Part shown: one piece after another, positions 8,712 through 16,526 of the stretch
Numbering within the stretch: position 1 is the stretch's first letter
Layout of the letters: every line of letters starts with the position of its first letter
DNA from: Halocatena marina
Lineage (GTDB): Archaea; Halobacteriota; Halobacteria; Halobacteriales; Haloarculaceae
Length of the DNA stretch: 64,000 nt
Assembly: GCF_023276375.1 (NCBI RefSeq)
Contig: NZ_JALLPK010000001.1
Location: 1,054,001 to 1,118,000, forward strand
Reading direction: 5' to 3'
Position numbers and translations under genes: made by a program
Notes under the pieces: model-generated
What the model was told of the DNA's origin: nothing
Database searches by the model: none
Seen by the model: only the letters and a program-made list of their open reading frames with translations

Positions 8712-9434
8712 ATGTGTGTCAAACGAACTCGTCGTCAGGTACTTAGATTGTCGAGTACAGCGCTGGTGAGTAGTCTTATCGGGATTAGAAAGCAAGTTCA
8801 TGCCCAAACTGCCACCAAAGAACAGACGTTCGAAGCCGACGATCCGTCGTTGGGCATCGATGTTGCAGCAGCGCCAGACGAGGCCGCCATGCAGTCGTAC
8901 CCGACACTTGGATCGGCCGATGCGCCAAACGAGGTAGTGTTCTATGGAGGATGGAAGTGTCCGTATACCAAAGCCTTCGTAATAAACCAGCTTCCTGATA
9001 TCGTCCAACAGTTCGTTGTTCCCGGCGATTTCCGAATTGAGTTTCAGCCGGTTGTCTATGAGAATGGAGAACCATTTCATGGCTTTGATGAGGTGCGGGT
9101 AGCCCGTGCTGGATTCGCAATCTGGGAGCACGATCCAGAGGCGTTCTGGACATATTTCGAGTATTTCTATGCGAATCAGGTTTCTCGGGCAGGATGGTAC
9201 TCACCTGAGCGCGTGCTGGAGATAGCAGACGCCGCAAATGTGGATGACGAGACAGCCTTACGCGAAAGGATGGAAAGCGAACTGTACGCCGACCGTATCA
9301 CGGCAACAATGAATCGAGTCCGTTCGATTCCCATTCGAGCCGTTCCGCGTCTTGTTCTCGACGATGAGGTATATGCACCGCTCGTTCACGAAGACAAGAC
9401 AATGCAGGCACTCACGGAGCACAAGGACGAATAA
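8712..9434 (+). CDS. secreted DsbA/thioredoxin-like protein with single active-site Cys
   Basis: 240 aa. The N-terminus has a Tat-like TRRQVLRL motif and a hydrophobic segment ending near VHAQT, so export is likely. The fold is DsbA-like: a beta strand EVVFYGGW leads into CPYT (Cys83-Thr86) where DsbA has CPxC, followed by the helical insert (FHGFDEVRVARAGFAIWEHDPEAFWTYFEYFY) and a cis-Pro loop near IPIRAVPRLVLDDEV. With one Cys it cannot form the usual intramolecular disulfide, so a monothiol reductase, isomerase or non-redox role is possible. The gene is bracketed by two near-identical PadR regulator units. Confidence 0.78.
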   Translation: MCVKRTRRQVLRLSSTALVSSLIGIRKQVHAQTATKEQTFEADDPSLGIDVAAAPDEAAMQSYPTLGSADAPNEVVFYGGWKCPYTKAFVINQLPDIVQQFVVPGDFRIEFQPVVYENGEPFHGFDEVRVARAGFAIWEHDPEAFWTYFEYFYANQVSRAGWYSPERVLEIADAANVDDETALRERMESELYADRITATMNRVRSIPIRAVPRLVLDDEVYAPLVHEDKTMQALTEHKDE

Positions 9435-9527
9435 CTCATTTATCGAGAGTCAATCGATAGACACCACACTGCTCGCCAACGGGTTCCTCTGGTTCGATGC
9501 AGGTGTGGTGCCCGGTGTTGTCCTTGT

Positions 9528-9878
9528 TCACTGGTAGATCACTCGGGAAGATAATGGAGCCACCGAATATGCTACACGCGCCAAGGAAGTTCGTATAGAC
9601 AATTGTTGGGACGCCAGCTGGACAAACACCGGATGTCTCCTCAGCTCGGAGCTGGTCCGGACGACCTCCTGACCGTCCACAACGGTTGTTTTGACAGTCA
9701 AAACTGGATCAAAGTTGTCGATATGGCTTGAAGCGATACGACGCTCGATTCGATTATCGAGAAGACGTGTTTGAATGTTACACTGGTTCAGTAACGGCCG
9801 GTAGCGCCCACGCGGAGCGCCAGAGTTCGCGTTTCGGCGAATAGTTTCTAACACGTACTGAGATAAATCGATGCTCAT
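9528..9878 (-). CDS. possible small protein of unknown family
   Basis: From the ATG at 9878 this frame gives 116 aa starting MSIDLSQYVLETIRR. The first 75 residues have a plausible composition (mixed charged and hydrophobic residues, DNFDPVLTVKTTVVDGQEVVRT); the end (SLARVAYSVAPLSSRVIYQ) looks less native, so it may be a decayed 3' end. I recognise no family. It is convergent with the DsbA-like gene and ends 93 bp after it. It could be chance or a pseudogene. Confidence 0.3.
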   Translation of the reverse strand: MSIDLSQYVLETIRRNANSGAPRGRYRPLLNQCNIQTRLLDNRIERRIASSHIDNFDPVLTVKTTVVDGQEVVRTSSELRRHPVFVQLASQQLSIRTSLARVAYSVAPLSSRVIYQ

Positions 9879-9954
9879 GCCCTGATTAGTTTGGTCACAA
9901 ATTGATGATTTTAGCATCTAACTATCTCCATTGCTCACCAGATAGAACAAATAG

Positions 9955-10005
9955 CCATATGATGGTTAGGGTGTATTAAGTGCAACACTACCATTATCAA
10001 ATAGT
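9955..10005 (+). promoter_or_regulatory. promoter of the second PadR gene
   Basis: Same layout as copy 1: dyad ccatatgatgg (9955-9965), TATA-like tattaag (9974-9980) and ATG at 10006. Retention of this block while the protein has changed at 16 positions suggests that the site is under selection, or that the duplication is recent. Confidence 0.55.
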
Positions 10006-10365
10006 ATGTCGACAACAGTGTCGGACACATCTGAATTAGGTGTTGCACCAGAGCTATCTGCCTTCCAACGACAGATACTCGCAGTTCTCGCAGAAGAAGC
10101 CCGCTACGGGCTGGCGATCAAGCGAGAGCTAGAAGCTTACTATGATCAGGAAATCAATCACGGGCGGCTCTATCCGAATCTCGATGATCTCGTTGAGTTG
10201 GGCCTCGTCGAAAAGAGCGCACGTGATCGACGGACGAACGAGTATGCACTGACTGAGGCTGGGCGCGATACGATCACAACCCAGTTGTCGTGGGTCTTCT
10301 CACGGTTTGTCACCGATGAGGACCGCGCGACGGAACTCGAAACCCTTGTCGACGACGCTCGCTAA
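10006..10365 (+). CDS. PadR family transcriptional regulator, copy 2
   Basis: 119 aa, same winged-helix architecture as copy 1 (FQRQILAVLAEEARYGLAIKREL and GRLYPNLDDLVELGLVEKSARDRRTNEYALTEAGR). This copy has the Pro-Asn-Leu-Asp-Asp sequence in and beside the recognition helix, which is the more usual form in PadR proteins (YPNLDxL); copy 1 has QNLST there and looks like the derived one. The C-terminal 28 residues are identical in both, consistent with a conserved dimer interface. Function as a repressor is inferred from family only. Confidence 0.88.
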   Translation: MSTTVSDTSELGVAPELSAFQRQILAVLAEEARYGLAIKRELEAYYDQEINHGRLYPNLDDLVELGLVEKSARDRRTNEYALTEAGRDTITTQLSWVFSRFVTDEDRATELETLVDDAR

Positions 10366-10398
10366 GTAGACACAACGGCACCCATTCCCCATCAGTCC

Positions 10399-10422
10399 CC
10401 AGCACGTCTGGAGTCGTGCTGG
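10399..10422 (+). terminator. hairpin downstream of PadR copy 2
   Basis: Arms ccagcacg (10399-10406) and cgtgctgg (10415-10422) with the same 8-nt loop as the hairpin at 8236-8259, at the same distance from the stop codon. Confidence 0.5.
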
Positions 10423-10425
10423 ATT

Positions 10426-11333
10426 TCCATGTATCTAATTTGTTGCGAGTAGGTTTCATAGCAAGAATCGTGTCGTTATTGCATATGATAGTCTCTTGCC
10501 CGTCTAACTTCGTTGACGAGCAAGATTGTGGTGTAGGACAGCGATCGAGTCTACATCGAGACATATCATTGTTTGTGAGACACGACAGCGGCCGCGGAGA
10601 TCTCCGACTATTCAGGTAGCGAACCGGGCGTGGCGGTGTTTGGAGTGATATGACAGTGCCTACCATGACCGATCACCCACTAGCTATCATATTCCGGCTG
10701 CTCGTTTCGTACTCGAGTCGTCCCCAGAGTGGGCTCCGTCCTGCACGGAAGACGGCTGATCGATACAGCTGTCCGCGACTGTTGTTTCAGTATGGCGGAG
10801 CCAGCGTGAAGCTGTGTTGGTTCTGGAACATCGCACCAAACTGAAAACGAGAAGATAGTGATGTGGTGGTGCTGCCTGCACGGATTAGTCGAATCCTGTC
10901 GTCTGAAGGGGGAGGATCCGATGAACGAGGTTCGATATCATGGAATTAGTGATCCCCCAACAGGAGATGCTCCAGCAGGATCTGTGATAAGTGTTTGGGA
11001 CGATAGTCCCGGTGAGCAAGACGGTTCGCTCCCGTCGCTACTCAGTCGCCATTGCACGAGGGTTCTAAGCCCTTCAACGGTGACGTTCGGACAGACAGTT
11101 GAGTGATCCTACATCGTGTTGGAATGCTTCGTCAGTGTACTCGAACGTCACTAAGAACGGTAGATAGCGCTGTTCGTCGCTGGGACCACGAGCGTGGCTG
11201 TCTGTCGGATTTCGGTTGCAGTTGATCGATGTTCTAGTTTAGCACTCCCACGGCGTCGTAGCGGGTGCATATGTAGTATGCTGGACAGCTGACCAGACGA
11301 ACTCCAGAGCGGCCAGGATAGAAACTGACACAT
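10426..11333. other. intergenic region, no convincing gene
   Basis: About 900 bp. A 61-codon frame starting at 10921 (MNEVRYHGISDPPTGDAPAG...) has a plausible beginning but no recognisable family and no clear promoter; I do not call it. The rest shows stop codons in all frames. It may hold decayed genes. Confidence 0.4.
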
Positions 11334-11978
11334 TCAGTCATTAGACCGGATCGCATTCTCGATTGGTGTGTTGCCGCCGAAGAGTCTGATCGTTTCGCCG
11401 ATTGTTTCTTCGTTTTCAAGACAGGCGACGACCGTCTGGGCGACGTCGGCGCGTGAAATTGCTTCTCTATCCTCATCGCGGTATTCGTAGGCTACTGAAA
11501 CACATCCCACTCCCTCGTCGTCGGTGAGCGTCGTCGGCCGAAGAATAGTGGTATCAAGCGGTGACCTCTCGGTATAGTCGTCAGCGCACCGCTTGGCCAC
11601 CCGATATGGACGTATCGCCTCTGGCTCGGCTATCGGATCACTCGCTTTGTACGCACTGATCATAACGAATCGGTTGATTGCCCGCTCGACACACGCATCA
11701 ACGCTCCGTCGTGCTCCCCAGAGGTCGATCAGGAGCGTCTTGTCCCAGCCGGTGGCACCACCGGAGCCAGCAGCGAATACGACGGCATCGGCGCCCCGGA
11801 GTGTGCCCGTGAACGCTCCCTCAAGGTCGCCTAACCGTGGCTCTCCGCCACGTTCGCGGATGGCTTCAAACTGTGATTTGTCCCGCACGACTCCGATCGG
11901 GTCGTGCCCAGCATCCGCGAGTCGGGGGAGTAACTCGCGGCCGATACCACCGTTTGCACCGATCACTGCGACTTGCAT
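11334..11978 (-). CDS. NAD(P)-binding atypical short-chain reductase (NmrA/YwnB-like)
   Basis: 214 aa. The N-terminus MQVAVIGANGGIGREL is a Rossmann motif of the form GxxGxxG; the body (GDLEGAFTGTLRGADAVVFAAGSGG, RFVMISAYKA, YRVAKRCADDYTERSPLDTTILRPTTL, ISRADVAQTVVACLE) follows the atypical SDR family that includes flavin reductase/YwnB and NmrA-like proteins. These bind NAD(P)H and reduce small substrates or sense redox state. The usual Tyr-x-x-x-Lys is visible as YRVAK. No neighbour specifies the substrate. Confidence 0.85.
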   Translation of the reverse strand: MQVAVIGANGGIGRELLPRLADAGHDPIGVVRDKSQFEAIRERGGEPRLGDLEGAFTGTLRGADAVVFAAGSGGATGWDKTLLIDLWGARRSVDACVERAINRFVMISAYKASDPIAEPEAIRPYRVAKRCADDYTERSPLDTTILRPTTLTDDEGVGCVSVAYEYRDEDREAISRADVAQTVVACLENEETIGETIRLFGGNTPIENAIRSND

Positions 11979-12322
11979 CGTGTGCTGTGTCTACCGCCAT
12001 GTCAATAGATACTGGGGTTCCCGAACCCCGTGTCAGCAATCGGCTCCTCGATACGCATCCCACTTGAGAAGTTTGTTCGGTCACTCCGCTATGAACCATG
12101 CAACGTCACTGTGCCGAATTCGGTTTCCATATTCAGCACTGGCAGAGATGACGAATCATCAGGGTGAATCTCTCGTCAGGAATCGAGATCTGCATTCTTG
12201 AGATTCGGACGATTCGTGAACCGTCTCGATGTCAAGCCCGAAGCGCTCGATCTGCTCCGCCTGTCGAACAGTTGGTCCTTCTTTGAGAGGAACTATAACT
12301 ATCCATCGAGCGAAGGTGAGGT
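11979..12322. other. divergent promoter region, no gene seen
   Basis: 344 bp between the leftward reductase and the rightward monooxygenase. The last 40 bp contain an AT-rich stretch (aactataactatcc around 12290-12303) suitable as a promoter for the monooxygenase. Nothing else is recognisable. Confidence 0.4.
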
Positions 12323-13582
12323 ATGTCTGATAGAACCGAGCGTTCTGATGTCGTTATCGTCGGTTGCGGTCCCGGAGGCGCTGTTCTCGCGTACCTCCTT
12401 GCTCGGAGCGGCGTGGACGTTGCCCTTATCGAACGGGCTGCGACTTTTGAGCGAGAATACAGGGGATTTGGCTGGAATCCGGGCGTCATTCGGTTATTCG
12501 ACGAGATGGACCTCCTTGACGACATTCTCGCTCTTGCCCACGAGACTGTCACCGAGGGGGCGTTATCGCTCTACGGTAAAAACGTCCCGGTGCTTGATTT
12601 CGATCTACTCGAAACGGACTATCCCTATGCGCTGATGATGGAGCAGCCGGCACTGCTCGAGTGCCTCGTCGACCACGCTATGACGTACGATGGATTTTCC
12701 TTTTATCCTGCAACGACCGTTACGGATATCGAACGGGACGGATCGAGCAGCGGTAACGGTGTTCGGGCACACGACCGTACAACCGACCAGGAGGTCACAT
12801 TCGAGGCGCGTGTCGTGGTGGGTGCCGATGGTCGATACTCGACTGTCCGCTCTACTGCTGACATTGCCCCCGGTCTGTTCGAGTCGCCGATTGACCTCGT
12901 CTGGTTCAAACTTCCGCGAGGGGCGGTTGATGCCAGCGCAGAGGGACGAATCGACCGTGACGGCATTCTCATGTATTTCGGACTGGATGGTGGTGAGCTT
13001 CAGATCGGCTACTTGGTTCGGAATGATGAATGGCCTGCAATCAAGGATGCGGGCTTCAGTGCGTTTCGGAATCGGGTAGCAGCGATCGACCCGGAGGTTG
13101 CCGAGGCTGTTACTACCCATTTGGATGGTTTCCGCGACACTACGCTCTTGAATATCGCACCAGGACTCGCGGATACGTGGACCCAGGACGGTCTCTTGTT
13201 GCTTGGCGACGCTGCCCACGTTGCAAGCCCAGTGGGAGCACAAGGAAATCCTCTCGCTGTTGAGGATGCTGTCGTCGCTCACGACGTCCTCGTCAGAGCC
13301 CTCTCCGAGTCTTCGGGAAACCTGTCTGGTCAGGTTCTTGACGAATTCGAAGCGCGACGGCGTCCAAGCGTTGAACGAGTCATCTCACTCCAACGGCGTG
13401 CAGCGGACAACTTCGCGTTTTGGCTGACGTACGGAGAGTACGTCCCGACGTGGTTGGTTCGTGGCTCTGCGACAGTTTTCAAACGGGTGGTCCCTCATTC
13501 ACGTATCATTCAGAGGTTGGTCGAATCGTTCGCACTCGGAGATCAGACTGTCTCTGTCGGCCGATCGCACTTTACGGACTGA
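12323..13582 (+). CDS. FAD-dependent aromatic/class A monooxygenase-like protein
   Basis: 419 aa. Dinucleotide-binding motif VVIVGCGPGGAVLAYLLARSG at the N-terminus, a central substrate region, and the FAD ribityl motif LLLGDAAHVASPVGAQGNPLAVEDAVVAHDVL are diagnostic of the p-hydroxybenzoate hydroxylase/UbiH group. The C-terminal RRRPSVERVISLQRRAADNF also fits. Members hydroxylate or epoxidise aromatic or isoprenoid compounds using NAD(P)H and oxygen. No signal peptide. No pathway genes adjoin it, so the substrate is open. Confidence 0.88.
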   Translation: MSDRTERSDVVIVGCGPGGAVLAYLLARSGVDVALIERAATFEREYRGFGWNPGVIRLFDEMDLLDDILALAHETVTEGALSLYGKNVPVLDFDLLETDYPYALMMEQPALLECLVDHAMTYDGFSFYPATTVTDIERDGSSSGNGVRAHDRTTDQEVTFEARVVVGADGRYSTVRSTADIAPGLFESPIDLVWFKLPRGAVDASAEGRIDRDGILMYFGLDGGELQIGYLVRNDEWPAIKDAGFSAFRNRVAAIDPEVAEAVTTHLDGFRDTTLLNIAPGLADTWTQDGLLLLGDAAHVASPVGAQGNPLAVEDAVVAHDVLVRALSESSGNLSGQVLDEFEARRRPSVERVISLQRRAADNFAFWLTYGEYVPTWLVRGSATVFKRVVPHSRIIQRLVESFALGDQTVSVGRSHFTD

Positions 13583-13896
13583 TCCACGTTGCTGCGGTTC
13601 AAAAGAGGGTTCTATCCAAACCGTGTCGTACTTCTCTCGTTGGTCAACGAGGTGCTGGATATTCGTCTCCTCGTTATTGATACGAGCAGTGAACTGGACA
13701 GCATATCGGCAAGATGTATCAGGGGTTGCTGCGGCGGCAGGGACGAAAATCTACGAATTCCTTTGCTGATCTTTCGAGATAGGTGCTCTGAGACGATTTC
13801 TAATGGCTCCTGGGTATATTCAACGAAATGGTTAAATACTCATAGTTCCGTATATTCAAACAGATGGTTAAGCAACTATCAGGAGCACGATGAAGC
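13583..13896. other. intergenic region before the DoxX-like gene
   Basis: 314 bp with no convincing gene. Its 3' end is AT-rich and contains the two repeated operator-like sites at 13814-13871 and a ribosome-binding site. Confidence 0.45.
13814..13871 (+). promoter_or_regulatory. two 22-bp imperfect direct repeats, candidate operators of the DoxX/YdeI pair
   Basis: gtatattcaacgaaatggttaa (13814-13835) is repeated as gtatattcaaacagatggttaa (13850-13871), 36 bp apart, with 18-19 of 22 positions matching. Each copy has a loose dyad (ttcaa...ggttaa). A purine-rich aggag (13881-13885) follows, 11 nt before the ATG at 13897. Such paired sites suggest binding by a repressor dimer; no regulator gene adjoins. 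Confidence 0.5.
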
Positions 13897-14364
13897 ATGA
13901 CGACAGATACTATCGGTGAAGCAGAACCAATGCCTGAGACCACCGCAACAGGAAAAACAACCACAAACAACATCAAAAAGGATGGTCATAAAAGAAATAA
14001 GATTATTTACTGGGTCACCACCGGATTTCTAGCGTTTGGAATGCTGGCAGGTGGTGTCCAACAACTACTGCAAATTGGCTATGTTGAGATATTCACTCAA
14101 TTGGGCTATCCGTTGTTTCTAATGCCTATTCTTGGCGTCTGGAAGATTTTGGGAGTTGTAGCCGTGCTTGTTCCCAAATACCCACTACTGAAGGAGTGGG
14201 CTTATGCAGGCTTTTTCTTTGTTATGTCGGGAGCTGCCATTTCACACATCATGGTAAGTCAACCGATATATGAAGCACTTCCTGCGTTGGTGTTGCTAAT
14301 TGTGACAGTGGTATCCTGGTATTTCAGACCTGAGAGTAGAAAACTAAGTTCGCGCAAGCAATAA
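13897..14364 (+). CDS. DoxX-like membrane protein
   Basis: 155 aa. After a 30-residue polar, Lys/Asn/Thr-rich N-terminus there are four hydrophobic segments (IIYWVTTGFLAFGMLAGG, YPLFLMPILGVWKILGVVAVLV, EWAYAGFFFVMSGAAISHIM, LPALVLLIVTVVSWYF), the four-helix plan of DoxX-like proteins. The composition (KTTTNNIKKDGHKRNK, few acidic residues) and AT-rich codons are unlike haloarchaeal neighbours and point to transfer from a lower-GC bacterium. A ribosome-binding site aggag precedes the start. It is followed after 4 bp by a YdeI-like gene, so the two are probably co-transcribed. Function unknown. Confidence 0.82.
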   Translation: MTTDTIGEAEPMPETTATGKTTTNNIKKDGHKRNKIIYWVTTGFLAFGMLAGGVQQLLQIGYVEIFTQLGYPLFLMPILGVWKILGVVAVLVPKYPLLKEWAYAGFFFVMSGAAISHIMVSQPIYEALPALVLLIVTVVSWYFRPESRKLSSRKQ

Positions 14365-14368
14365 CTAT

Positions 14369-14620
14369 ATGAATAAAAAAGAAATTTCTAATGGAGTGGT
14401 GCACGAAGTTCCAGAGGATTTACGAAAATCCCTGACGTCTGCGAAAGCGGCGGTGGAAGCTTGGGAGGATATTACACCACTTGCACGCAACGAGTTTATC
14501 TGCTGGGTCGAAGACGCTAAGAAAACTGAGACGAGAGAACGCCGGATCAAGCGAACGCGTGATGAGCTTATAGATGGAAAGCGCCGACCTTGTTGTTGGC
14601 CTGGTTGCTCGCACCGTTGA
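14369..14620 (+). CDS. YdeI/OmpD-associated family small protein
   Basis: 83 aa: VPEDLRKSLTSAKAAVEAWEDITPLARNEFICWVEDAKKTETRERRIKRTRDELIDGKRRPCCWPGC. The pattern 'W..LTP..RNEFI.WVEDAK..ETR..RI..T...L..G.RRPCCWPGC' matches the C-terminal region of the YdeI/bacteriocin-protection family. Here it stands alone without the longer N-terminal domain. It starts 4 bp after the DoxX-like stop codon and shares its AT-rich start (atgaataaaaaag), so the pair was probably acquired together. The biochemical role of the family is not settled. Confidence 0.8.
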   Translation: MNKKEISNGVVHEVPEDLRKSLTSAKAAVEAWEDITPLARNEFICWVEDAKKTETRERRIKRTRDELIDGKRRPCCWPGCSHR

Positions 14621-14940
14621 AATAAGCGGAGAGATTCGTGATCAAATTGTCAATGATTGCTAGTATACATCAGCAATACGGTAAATATAGACATCTACCA
14701 TATTCCTGTAGGCACATAGCTGTGAAAATGTGAATGTATACACGCGCTGTTCACCGGTCGAAAGCGCTGTCACTAGCGTTCAAACACGAACAACCAGCCA
14801 GCAGCCAAGATGGAGAGATGCTTCGGCGGTCGCTATCAGTGGTGAATCACTCCGAAACTACGATTCCAAAGAGCAAATGTATCTACTCACAACAGCTGTA
14901 GCCAGTACTACTATGTCCTGTTGATGAAGACTTTCATGAT
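14621..14940. other. intergenic region, no gene seen
   Basis: 320 bp between the YdeI-like gene and the glycosyltransferase. No repeat or coding frame stands out. Confidence 0.4.
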
Positions 14941-15564
14941 ATGAGTTCATCGACAGTGACGGTTATTATTCCCGCTTACAATGAAGCAGCGCGGATCAGC
15001 TCGGTCATTCGCACGATAACCGACATGTACGACTACGAGGTGCTCGTGATCGATGATTGTTCGATAGACGATACCGCAGCGATCGCTGCTGAGCACGGTG
15101 CCAGTGTCATAACGAACGAGCAGAATTACGGCTATCTAGAAACACTCCAACGAGGATTACGAGCAGCTGACGGTGACATTCTTGTTACGATGGACGCCGA
15201 TGGTGAGCACCGTCCTGTCGATATCGAGCCTCTCGTCGCTCCCATAGCAAGTGGGCAAAAAGATCTCATGTTCGGCAAACGCGAGGGGTATCCACGTCCA
15301 TCCGAGCGGCTGTTTAGTTGGCTCGTGAGGCTGAGAGTCGATGTCACCGATTCAGGGTCGGGATTTCGCGCCCTGCGCCAGGAACTCGCCGAGCAGTTAA
15401 CGCTCCCCGGTGAATGTACTTGCGGAACGCTTGTCCTCGAAGCGCACGAAGCGGGAGCTCGCATTGGGGAGGTTCCGACACCGGCAGGCGACACTGATAA
15501 GCCACGACGAACAGGCTGGTGGCATTGGAAGCACCTTCCCTACGTCCTGAAATCGTTACTGTAA
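14941..15564 (+). CDS. family 2 glycosyltransferase (DPM1-like), soluble
   Basis: 207 aa. The GT-A fold is plain: TVIIPAYNEAARISSVI at the N-terminus, VLVIDDCSIDDTAAIA, NYGYLETLQRGLRAADGDILVTMDADGEH with the metal-binding DAD motif, then DSGSGFRALRQELAEQL as the acceptor-side region. It resembles dolichol-phosphate mannose/glucose synthases but lacks the C-terminal membrane helices, so it would act at the cytoplasmic face without an anchor. No other sugar-nucleotide or AglB-type glycosylation genes adjoin it. Donor and acceptor are not determinable. Confidence 0.85.
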   Translation: MSSSTVTVIIPAYNEAARISSVIRTITDMYDYEVLVIDDCSIDDTAAIAAEHGASVITNEQNYGYLETLQRGLRAADGDILVTMDADGEHRPVDIEPLVAPIASGQKDLMFGKREGYPRPSERLFSWLVRLRVDVTDSGSGFRALRQELAEQLTLPGECTCGTLVLEAHEAGARIGEVPTPAGDTDKPRRTGWWHWKHLPYVLKSLL

Positions 15565-16526
15565 ATTGAGGCACATCGGTCTTGCTCTGTGGTGAGTGGC
15601 CTCTCGAATCAGAACTCGGTCGCTTCGAGGCCATCGTGTTCATGGCCCATTATTTCTAAGGAGATGTACAATACCTCAGCGCTACGGTACTCCATCCAGT
15701 GAGACGCAGTGACTGTAACGGAGTCGCCTGTCTCACGTTCTCCCATTTTCGAGTGATTAGATCTGATGAGAAATACAAACGCTGGCGATCTTTCTCAGAG
15801 AGCCTTGTGTAGTAGAGCACCGACAATTCCACACGTAATGCGAACACGGAGCTATAACACTCTGTCCGAAGACAGTGGTCTGTATTTTCATCGGCATACC
15901 CCCGAGAATGCAGCCAATTGAAGTCCTAAGAGACAACTACGAGACATTAAACAATCACTGCGAATCTGGACAGAGCTGACTCCTCTCTCTGATAGCCTCG
16001 ATGAAAAATAGGGAAATTTGGATATTTACATCATTATAATCTGCTCATTAATTGGATAATCGTTTTCCATCACTAACACCGTGGACACCTTGATCGTGCA
16101 CGGAGGATTCGAAGCGACAACTGTCTCGGAGAACGTTCATGATCTCCGATCGAACTTAACCAGTCTGTGATATTTTGCCTGATTGCTATCGTGTCGTTTG
16201 GGATGTCGTTCTGTCGGGTTGCTGAGTAAGATTGGTGTGAAGACTCTGACCACAGATACCGAAATCCCTCGTTGTTCCCAGCACCTCAGAGGACGCATCA
16301 CCCCAAACGAATCCATACATCATGAATTTCCATCAGGGATAAAATTTTTAATCATTTAGATTTGAACATTTTATAGGTCTAACAGAGAATACAAACCAGT
16401 GTGTTCCATTGAAAGGATGATCACGTCGTGGGATCAACCTCGGTGATGGGATCGTCCGGTCAGCGAGCACGCACGAGGTTGTATATGACCTACAGGCAAC
16501 ACTGTGGCGAAACTGCCACACTAAAC
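15565..16526. other. long intergenic region upstream of the GH81 gene, no gene seen
   Basis: About 960 bp, AT-rich towards its 3' half (16000-16380). No frame is convincing. The promoter of the secreted glucanase should lie in the last 150 bp; aaaatttttaatcatttaga around 16340-16360 is the best TATA-like stretch. Confidence 0.4.

Larger units (their letters stand above)
9908..10425. repeat. 518-bp direct duplication, copy 2
   Basis: Second copy of the unit at 7745-8262, in the same orientation, with the same offsets of dyad, TATA-like box, gene and hairpin. The two copies bracket about 1.65 kb that includes the DsbA-like gene. No terminal inverted repeats or transposase are present, so duplication by recombination is more likely than transposition. 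Confidence 0.85.

Noticed and set aside
7745-10425. Composite transposon formed by the two 518-bp direct repeats
   Set aside because: No transposase, no terminal inverted repeats and no target duplication are visible; segmental duplication is simpler.
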